A DNA stretch of 5,186 nucleotides, from assembly GCA_017623265.1 (NCBI GenBank), contig JAGAPM010000067.1, forward strand, positions 1-5,186, read 5' to 3'. A program made the position numbers and the translations under genes. This stretch comes from Lentisphaeria bacterium. Its GTDB lineage: Bacteria > Verrucomicrobiota > Lentisphaeria > Victivallales > UBA1829. A model generated the notes under the pieces. The model did not search any database. It was given only the letters and a program-made list of their open reading frames with translations, and was not told where the DNA came from. Shown in pieces: positions 1 to 4,939 of this stretch; positions within the stretch are counted from its first letter, which is position 1, and every line of letters begins with the position of its first letter.

Positions 1-2
1 AT

Positions 3-455
3 CTGGGGTGGAATGCGGTACAGGCAAACCTTGCGGTCGGGCGCGGCGGTGTGACCGGAAAAGGTTTTATGGAAGGGACACACTGCTCGTTGGGATATCT
101 TCCGCGAACGGTGGCGAACTCGGACTTTATTTTTCCTGTGATCGCAGAAGAAACGGGATTTATCGGTGCTTTTTTCCTTCTGACCCTGTATGCAGTGCTG
201 ATGTTTTCGATTCTGCGGACAGCCATGCTTGCACCGGATGACTTCGGGCGATATCTGTGTGTGGGGATCGGAGCCCTGCTGATGACTCATGTTGCGGTCA
301 ATATCGGGATGTGTATCCGTTTGCTGCCGATTACGGGATTGCCTTTGCCGCTGGTCAGTTACGGTGGATCGTTCATGGTTTCCATGATGATTTATCTCGG
401 GATCATTCAATCTGTTTATGCAAACCGGAAACAGGAATCTTTTCTTTCCGAGTAA
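3..455 (+). CDS. rodA: RodA-type SEDS peptidoglycan glycosyltransferase, C-terminal part (5' end outside window)
   Basis: This is the C-terminal 150 residues of a polytopic inner-membrane SEDS protein, which polymerises lipid II into glycan strands for side-wall growth with a class B PBP. The frame is open from base 3, so the start lies upstream. GKGFMEGTHCSLGYLP resembles the RodA signature GKG..GTQSQL.FLP rather than the FtsW version. NSDFIFPVIAEE matches HTDFIFAVLAEE of E. coli RodA, and its Asp (bases 123-125) aligns with the essential extracellular Asp262. The loop before that Asp is about two residues longer than in E. coli, and His-Thr is replaced by Asn-Ser. Three hydrophobic segments follow, with the family motif LPITGLPLPLVSYGGS before the last one. 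The protein ends in a short polar tail. The next gene has its own promoter, so this is probably the end of a cell-shape transcription unit. FtsW or SpoVE is the main alternative. Confidence 0.9.
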   Translation: MGWNAVQANLAVGRGGVTGKGFMEGTHCSLGYLPRTVANSDFIFPVIAEETGFIGAFFLLTLYAVLMFSILRTAMLAPDDFGRYLCVGIGALLMTHVAVNIGMCIRLLPITGLPLPLVSYGGSFMVSMMIYLGIIQSVYANRKQESFLSE

Positions 456-471
456 ATCCTTTGTTTTTTGC

Positions 472-499
472 TTGACATAGCAGAGAAGAAATGTATATT
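472..499 (+). promoter_or_regulatory. sigma70-type promoter for the GT2-rhaAB operon
   Basis: A perfect -35 hexamer TTGACA (472-477) is followed by a 16-bp spacer and TATATT (494-499), which matches the TATAAT consensus at five of six positions. The expected transcript start near 506 leaves a leader of roughly 40 nt before the ATG at 545. This is the only strong promoter-like pair in the gap between rodA and the glycosyltransferase gene. No hairpin terminator is visible after rodA, so some read-through from upstream is possible. Confidence 0.7.
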
Positions 500-544
500 A
501 CAGAAAATAACTTTTTAAAACAGGAATAAACAGAGGAAAAATTT

Positions 545-1741
545 ATGATACGCTCTTTCTGCTGTGTGCTTCCTGTTTCTGTCGGCAATGATCCGGCAAT
601 GATCCGGCAGGTGATTGAAAGAACGCTTGCCGTAACACCGAATCTTCTTGTTGTGGATGATGCCTCCGGCGATTCGGGACTTGAGTCTTTCTGCTGTGAA
701 AAAGGCGTGGAACGGGTTCTGCATGAAACCGCAACCGGGATCGGCGGGATTTTTCAAACTGCAGCGGCGTTGCTTTCCCGACGCGGTGTTTCCTGTATGA
801 TCACCCTGGATCCGGGCAGCCATTGTTTTCCGGAAGACCTGCCGCGCTTTATTTCTTATCTTCATAAAAAAGAACCGTACACGATCACGATCGGCTGCCG
901 GGATTTTCCGGTTCCGCCCCAGAATGGAATCGCCGGATCGTGGAAACGGAAACTGACAAGTTTTCTGTTCCGACTGGAGACCGGTTTGAAATCCAGCGAT
1001 GCCGGTTCACCATTCTGCGTTTACCCTGTTCATTTTATAAAACGTCTGAAGATGGGATCTCAGGTGCGAGATTACCGGATGGAATTGCTGGTGCGGGCGG
1101 TCTGGGCAAATGTCAATGTCCGTTCGCTCCGGGTTCGTTTTGCCGCAACACAGGAGGCACAGCCGGACCGGATTGATTTCCTCACCCACTTGAAGCTGAT
1201 CGGGTTGCGTCTGCTTCCGTGCAAAAAACAAACATTGTGTTCCGGCGCGAAATTTCATTTTTCCCTGTTGCATCCGAAACCGTTTTTTGACTATCTGCTC
1301 AAAGAGAACGCATCGCCCGGCGAGCTGGCTGCCGCCGCTTTCACCGGAACATACTGTGCGGTTCTGCCGCTGTTCGGACTGCATACCCCGGTGGTCCTTT
1401 ATTTTGCAACGGTATTCCGTCTGAACAAGTTCCTTGCATTTATGATCCAGCACCCCTTTGTGCTGCTGCCGATCACTCCCTTTCTGTGCATTGAACTCGG
1501 ATTTCTGATGCGTCATGGCGAATGGCTGACGGATATTTCCCTGCAAACGGTTTTCTATGAAATCCATTACCGGATCCTGGAATGGCTGCTGGGCAGTCTG
1601 GTGCTGGCTCCGGTTTTTGCTGTGCTTTCTGCTGTTATCACCTATTTTTCAGCCGCATATCTTCAGAAGAAAATCCGTTTGAACTTTTGGGCGAAACAGC
1701 GTAAGATCCTGACTGAAAATAAAACTGATACAAAAGAATAA
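545..1741 (+). CDS. Family 2 glycosyltransferase fused to a C-terminal DUF2062 membrane domain
   Basis: The 398-residue protein has two parts. Residues 1-205 resemble a GT-A fold of the DPM1/GT2 type, which transfers sugar from a nucleotide- or polyprenyl-linked donor. VVDDASGD (36-43) is the nucleotide-binding Asp pair, ITLDPGSHCFPEDLPRFI (86-103) matches the usual TLDADGQH.PEDIPRF region, and YRMELLVRAVWANV (177-190) matches the usual end of the domain. Residues 250-385 look like DUF2062: SPGELAAAAFTGTYCAVLPLFGLHT, then RLNKF, QHPF and several hydrophobic helices, so the protein is probably anchored in the cytoplasmic membrane. The DxD motif reads D89-P-G91, losing the second Asp, and the usual NxGKGxAL segment is degenerate (TGIGGIFQTAA, 64-74). 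Activity is therefore uncertain. AGAGGA (532-537) stands 7 nt before the ATG. The gene lies 23 nt upstream of rhaA and is probably cotranscribed with it. Substrate unknown. Confidence 0.8.
   Translation: MIRSFCCVLPVSVGNDPAMIRQVIERTLAVTPNLLVVDDASGDSGLESFCCEKGVERVLHETATGIGGIFQTAAALLSRRGVSCMITLDPGSHCFPEDLPRFISYLHKKEPYTITIGCRDFPVPPQNGIAGSWKRKLTSFLFRLETGLKSSDAGSPFCVYPVHFIKRLKMGSQVRDYRMELLVRAVWANVNVRSLRVRFAATQEAQPDRIDFLTHLKLIGLRLLPCKKQTLCSGAKFHFSLLHPKPFFDYLLKENASPGELAAAAFTGTYCAVLPLFGLHTPVVLYFATVFRLNKFLAFMIQHPFVLLPITPFLCIELGFLMRHGEWLTDISLQTVFYEIHYRILEWLLGSLVLAPVFAVLSAVITYFSAAYLQKKIRLNFWAKQRKILTENKTDTKE
583..609 (+). repeat. 11-bp direct tandem repeat inside the glycosyltransferase gene
   Basis: The unit CGGCAATGATC occurs twice in a row (583-593, 594-604) and is followed by CGGCA, giving about 2.5 copies. 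It lies at codons 13-22 of the glycosyltransferase gene. Eleven is not a multiple of three, so gain or loss of one unit would shift the reading frame. With only two and a half copies, frequent slippage is not expected. Confidence 0.85.
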
Positions 1742-1764
1742 ATACCAACACAAGGAGCAAGAAA

Positions 1765-3021
1765 ATGAATCAGAATATTGAACTTGCCTACAAAATCGCA
1801 AAAGAACGCTACGCTGAAATCGGAGTTGATACCGATGCTGCACTGAACATTTTGAAAGATATCCCCGTTTCCGTCCACTGCTGGCAGGCAGATGACGTAA
1901 TGGGTTTTGAAGTTGATCAGGGCGCATCCGGCGGGATCCTCTGTACCGGCAACTATCCCGGCAGAGCCAGAACTCCGGACGAACTCCGGGCAGATCTTGA
2001 TCAGTTTCTTACGCTTATGCCGGGAACGATCCGTCTGAACCTGCATGCGATTTACCGGGAATCCGAAACGTTTGTTGACCGGGCGAAAATCACGCCGGAA
2101 CATTTCAAAAACTGGATCGACTGAGCGAAACAGAACAAGATCGGTCTTGATTTCAATCCCACTTATTTTTCCCATCCGAATGCCGCTGACGGTCTGACCC
2201 TTTCCCATCCGGACAAGGGGATCCGGGATTACTGGATCGAACACGGGATCGCCTGCCGCGAGATCGCAGCTGCCATGGGGAAAGAACTGGGCAACCGCTG
2301 CGTGATGAACACTTGGATCCCGGATGGTTTCAAGGATACCCCTGTAGATCGTTTCGGCGCCCGCAAGCGGCTTGTGGATTCTCTTGATCAGATTTTTGCG
2401 AAACCGCTGGATCCGAAGTATATGCGCGATGCTGTTGAAAGCAAGCTCTTCGGGATCGGGGTGGAGTCCTGTACCGTCGGCAGCAATGAATTTTATCTTG
2501 CCTATGCGGTCAAAAACAATCTGATGCTGACGCTGGACTCCGGCCACTTCCATCCCACGGAAGTGATCAGCGATAAACTTTCCAGTGCCCTGCTCTTTAC
2601 CGATGAAATCCTGCTCCATGTCAGCCGCCCCGTCCGTTGGGACAGCGACCATGTGGTGACGTTCGATGATGAACTCCAGCAGATCGCTTCGGAAATCATC
2701 CGTTGCGATGCAGTCAAACGGGTCAATATCGGTCTGGATTATTTTGATGCCACGATCAACCGCATGGCGGCATGGGTCATCGGTACCCGTAACATGCAGA
2801 AAGCGCTCTGCAAAGCCCTGCTGGAACCGGCAGAATCCCTGAAGAAAATGGAAGAAACGTTCAATTATACCGAACGGCTTGCCATGCTGGAAGAACTCAA
2901 GGCAATGCCGTGGCAGGCAGTTTATGATTACTTCTGCGAAACGGCAGGTAAACCGGTCGGCGGAAGTGTGATGCAGGCGATCCGCAAGTACGAAAATGAT
3001 GTTCAGAGCAAGCGGGGCTGA
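1765..3021 (+). pseudogene. rhaA: L-rhamnose isomerase, full length but interrupted by an in-frame TGA at codon 120
   Basis: RhaA isomerises L-rhamnose to L-rhamnulose in the cytoplasm using Mn2+. The frame spans 418 codons, against 419 in E. coli, and aligns from end to end: VSVHCWQADDV (36-46), GNYPGRAR (62-69), LNLHAIY (91-97), GLDFNPTYFSHP (127-138), WIPDGFKD (184-191), DAVESKLFGIG (222-232), GHFHPTEVISDK (260-271), HVSRPVRWDSDHVV (285-298), ending QSKRG. H261, D293 and D295 correspond to the E. coli metal ligands H262, D294 and D296. Codon 120 (2122-2124) is TGA, where E. coli has Trp in VEWAK, so translation should stop after 119 residues, before any metal ligand. The frame continues without shift or further stop to a TGA at 3019-3021, and all the other motifs are intact. 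AAGGAG (1752-1757) lies 7 nt before the ATG. The first ATG after the stop with much frame behind it (2275) has no convincing SD. A recent nonsense mutation or a sequence error is most likely. Confidence 0.88.
2122..2124 (+). other. rhaA: In-frame TGA replacing a conserved Trp codon in rhaA
   Basis: The codons read ATC GAC TGA GCG AAA, where E. coli RhaA has V-E-W-A-K. One G-to-A change from TGG explains it. The other genes here use TGG for Trp (about 22 codons by hand count), and the natural end of rhaA is itself TGA at the expected C-terminus. A TGA-to-Trp genetic code is therefore not supported. Confidence 0.9.
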
Positions 3022-3023
3022 TC

Positions 3024-4445
3024 ATGAGCAAACATTTGGCATTTGACTTGGGCGCCTCCAGCGGGCGCGCGATCGTCGGTTGGATCGAAAATGGAAAACT
3101 GCAGCTGCAGGAAGTACACCGTTTTCCCAATCATCCTTACGAAAAGGATGGCAGATTCTACTGGAATTTTACCGCTCTTTCCAATGAACTGAAAGAAGGT
3201 TTGAAAAAGGCTTGCGCTGCGTTCAACGACATCAGCACCTTCTCTATCGATACCTGGGGCGTGGATGTGGTCTTTTTCCGGAACGGAGAGCCGATCCGTG
3301 AACCGTACAGCTACCGTGATCCCCGTTTTGCAACGGCGATGAACGATGTTCATCAAATTCTTCCGGAAGAAGAACTTTACGCAAAAACAGGAATCCAGCT
3401 GATGTCGTTCAATACGGTTTATCAGCTGTATGCAGATCATCAGGATCACCCTGAAGATTTCCGGGATGGCGCAAAGGTCCTCTTTATGCCGGATGCGCTG
3501 ATGATGATGTTGACCGGCGAAGCATTGACCGAATATACGATTGCCTCCACCGGCGCACTGCTGGATCCTTATACCAGAACCTGGCAGAAAGATGTATTCA
3601 ATAAATTGGATATTCCCACGGATGTTCTGACCGAACTCGTTGAACCGTGTACACTTTCCGCTCCGCTGAAAAAGGAGCTTTGCGAAGAACTGGGCGTGCC
3701 GCAGATCACGGGGATCCGTTGCGGCGCTCACGATACCGCAAGTGCCGTTGCCGCCCTGCCCTCCGATGCACCGGAAAAAGCGGCATATATCAGCCTCGGG
3801 ACCTGGGCGTTGCTGGGTGCGGAGATCCGTCAGCCGGTTGCCGACCGGAACGCTTATCTTGCAAAATATACCAACGAAGGCGGGATCGATGGCACGATCC
3901 GTTTTCTGACCAATATCACCGGCACCTGGCTGCTGCAGGAAACAAAGAATGCGTGGAACGAAGCCGGCGATGCCATCACATTCAACGAAATGTGCGATCT
4001 TGCCATGTCTGTTGAAACAGAGAAGCGTTTCAATCCCAATGATCCGGCGTTTGCCACGCCGGGCAATATGCCGGAACGGATCGCTGCATGCTGCCGTGCC
4101 AGTGGACAGGGCGAATTTTCCGGCAGAGCGGAACTGCTTCGCTGTATCTATGAATCGCTGGCACAGTGTTTCTGTGAAAAGCTGCATGAGCTGGAAAAAG
4201 TCCGTGGCGGAACATACGAAAAACTGCACATTCTCGGCGGCGGAACCAAAGATTCTTTCCTGATGCAGCTGACCGCAAACCGGATCGGGATCCCTGTTCT
4301 TGCCGGACCGGTGGAAGCAACAGCAGCAGGAAATCTGCTTGCGCAGTTGATCGCTTCCGGCGAACTGAAAGATCTTGCAGACAGCCGCCGCCTGATTGCC
4401 GCTTCGTTCCCGTTGAAAGAGTATCAGCCGCAAAAAAAGCAGTAA
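3024..4445 (+). CDS. rhaB: Rhamnulokinase (FGGY carbohydrate kinase family)
   Basis: RhaB phosphorylates L-rhamnulose with ATP to L-rhamnulose-1-phosphate in the cytoplasm, the second step of L-rhamnose catabolism. The 473-residue product aligns along its length with E. coli RhaB (489 aa). The N-terminal phosphate-binding loop is FDLGASSGR (7-15). The substrate region carries SIDTWGVD (74-81) and YRDPR (97-101). GAHDTASAV (234-242) contains the presumed catalytic base D237, the same number as in E. coli. SLGTWALLG (257-265), NEGG (284-287), HILGGG (402-407) and AGPVEATAAGN (427-437) form the C-terminal nucleotide-binding half. No key motif is missing. The ATG is two bases after the rhaA stop. 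Only a weak GCGGGG stretch (3012-3017 area) could act as an SD, so translation is probably coupled to rhaA. Specificity for rhamnulose rather than another ketose is supported by the rhaA neighbour. Confidence 0.95.
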   Translation: MSKHLAFDLGASSGRAIVGWIENGKLQLQEVHRFPNHPYEKDGRFYWNFTALSNELKEGLKKACAAFNDISTFSIDTWGVDVVFFRNGEPIREPYSYRDPRFATAMNDVHQILPEEELYAKTGIQLMSFNTVYQLYADHQDHPEDFRDGAKVLFMPDALMMMLTGEALTEYTIASTGALLDPYTRTWQKDVFNKLDIPTDVLTELVEPCTLSAPLKKELCEELGVPQITGIRCGAHDTASAVAALPSDAPEKAAYISLGTWALLGAEIRQPVADRNAYLAKYTNEGGIDGTIRFLTNITGTWLLQETKNAWNEAGDAITFNEMCDLAMSVETEKRFNPNDPAFATPGNMPERIAACCRASGQGEFSGRAELLRCIYESLAQCFCEKLHELEKVRGGTYEKLHILGGGTKDSFLMQLTANRIGIPVLAGPVEATAAGNLLAQLIASGELKDLADSRRLIAASFPLKEYQPQKKQ

Positions 4446-4531
4446 AAAACGCTTGAAATTTTTGTAAAATGCCGAAAACAGGTACAAAAATCAAAATTTA
4501 TGCAAAATTTTTTGATTTTTTTTGATTTTTT
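4444..4531. promoter_or_regulatory. Phased A/T tracts, predicted curved DNA upstream of the small-protein gene
   Basis: Runs of A, T or AnTn recur at about one helical turn: 4444-4449, 4456-4463, 4466-4469, 4475-4478, 4486-4490, 4493-4499, 4504-4513, 4516-4523 and 4526-4531. The centres of the nine tracts span about 82 bp, an average spacing near 10.3 bp. Tracts in phase with the helix are known to bend DNA and can stimulate promoters as UP-like elements. The region lies directly upstream of the candidate promoters of the next gene. Curvature is inferred and not measured. Confidence 0.6.
4486..4530 (+). terminator. AT-rich inverted repeat with T-tracts, possible rha operon terminator
   Basis: AAAAATCAAAA (4486-4496) is perfectly complementary to TTTTGATTTTT (4510-4520), giving an 11-bp arm around a 13-nt loop. 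Part of the loop (TTT/AAA) could pair further. The 3' arm occurs a second time at 4520-4530, so two alternative hairpins are possible. The hairpin runs into T-tracts and lies about 40 nt after the rhaB stop. It has only one C-G pair, so it would be a weak Rho-independent terminator. It may instead be part of a curved or upstream promoter element. Confidence 0.35.
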
Positions 4532-4562
4532 CATTTGCATTTGAAATAATGTGGTGCATATT
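4522..4562 (+). promoter_or_regulatory. Candidate promoter(s) of the 75-residue protein gene
   Basis: Two overlapping sigma70-like pairs are visible. One is TTGATT (4522-4527), 17 bp, AATAAT (4545-4550). The other is TTGCAT (4535-4540), 16 bp, CATATT (4557-4562). The second would start transcription near 4569-4571, just before the hairpin at 4576-4587. Both follow the phased A/T tracts. Either gives a leader of about 55-75 nt. The choice between them cannot be made from sequence. Confidence 0.45.
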
Positions 4563-4575
4563 TACCAATAGACGG

Positions 4576-4587
4576 GCACGAAAGTGC
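4576..4587 (+). promoter_or_regulatory. 5'-UTR hairpin with GNRA tetraloop
   Basis: GCAC (4576-4579) and GTGC (4584-4587) form a 4-bp stem closed by the GNRA-type loop GAAA. If transcription starts near 4570, the hairpin sits almost at the 5' end of the mRNA, where such structures are known to slow decay. The stem is short, so this could be chance. Confidence 0.35.
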
Positions 4588-4627
4588 ATATAAACAAACC
4601 CCAAAACCAACGTAGGGAGTCGTAAGA

Positions 4628-4855
4628 ATGAAATTCTACAACGTCAAGAAAAGAGCTGCCGTGGTGATCAAGGACGACAAGTGCGAAAAGATCATCTACA
4701 AGAGAGAGACCGCTAACGGTATCCAGGAACGCTATGCCGCAAAGGCTGTTGATGATGACGGCACCAAGCTGACCGCTTTCATCACGAAAGCTGCTTATGA
4801 CAAGCTGAAATGCAAAGAAGGCAAGGCCAAAACCGCCAAAGCCAAAAAGAAATAA
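4628..4855 (+). CDS. Small Lys-rich protein of unknown function (75 residues)
   Basis: I do not recognise a named family. The product begins MKFYNVKKRAAVVI and contains the segment RYAAKAVDDDGTKLTAFI (35-52). It ends in a Lys/Ala tail, KAKTAKAKKK. It has 19 Lys and 3 Arg against 10 Asp/Glu, so it is strongly basic (about +12), with two Cys (C19, C62) and no signal peptide or membrane helix. A tail like this is typical of proteins that touch nucleic acid, so a DNA-, RNA- or ribosome-associated role is a guess. AGGGAG (4614-4619) lies 8 nt before the ATG. Codons look tuned for strong expression: all five Ile are ATC, both Phe TTC, all Asn AAC, and AAG makes up about half of Lys codons, against roughly a third in rhaB. 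The gene has its own promoter region and a strong terminator, so it is monocistronic or nearly so. Confidence 0.82.
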   Translation: MKFYNVKKRAAVVIKDDKCEKIIYKRETANGIQERYAAKAVDDDGTKLTAFITKAAYDKLKCKEGKAKTAKAKKK

Positions 4856-4864
4856 TTTCTGCAG

Positions 4865-4882
4865 AAAATTTCGCGAAATTTT
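4865..4882. repeat. Perfect 18-bp palindrome between the small gene and its terminator
   Basis: AAAATTTCGCGAAATTTT reads the same on both strands and starts 9 bp after the stop codon at 4853-4855. It is distinct from the terminator stem that begins 2 bp later. It could be an operator-like site for a dimeric protein acting on the downstream gene, or an AT-rich pre-hairpin. As an RNA hairpin it would have almost no loop. Confidence 0.6.
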
Positions 4883-4883
4883 T

Positions 4884-4909
4884 AACCGGCAGCAATGCCG
4901 GTTTTTTTT
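4884..4909 (+). terminator. Rho-independent terminator after the small-protein gene
   Basis: AACCGGCA (4884-4891) pairs perfectly with TGCCGGTT (4896-4903) around a GCAA GNRA tetraloop (4892-4895). An uninterrupted run of eight T (4902-4909) follows. This has all the parts of a strong intrinsic terminator and lies about 30 nt after the stop codon. Confidence 0.92.
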
Positions 4910-4939
4910 ATCGTAACACAAGAAAGAAGGATGCGCAAT

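Noticed and set aside
1679..1707. Internal promoter before rhaA (TTGAAC, 17 bp, TAAGAT)
   Set aside because: Each hexamer matches only four of six positions and lies inside coding sequence, so it is too weak to list.
2122..2150. UGA in rhaA as a selenocysteine codon; CAAGA/TCTTG mini-hairpin (2136-2149) as a SECIS element
   Set aside because: The position is Trp in E. coli RhaA, not Cys, and a 5-bp stem with a 4-nt loop is too small for a bacterial SECIS. A chance hairpin is more likely.
1663..2652. Long open frame on the minus strand opposite rhaA
   Set aside because: It covers the conserved RhaA coding sequence and spans two + strand genes, with no domain-like translation.
2275..3021. Separate gene starting at ATG 2275
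   Set aside because: The ATG is internal to the rhaA alignment, has no convincing SD, and the sequence between 2125 and 2275 is clearly RhaA in the same frame.
3099..3110. Palindrome CTGCAGCTGCAG
   Set aside because: It lies in the rhaB coding frame and encodes Leu-Gln-Leu-Gln, explained by a two-codon repeat.
3003..4487. Long open frame on the minus strand opposite rhaB
   Set aside because: It is an antisense shadow of a clear kinase gene. Its translation is Cys/Arg/Phe-rich with no recognisable domain.
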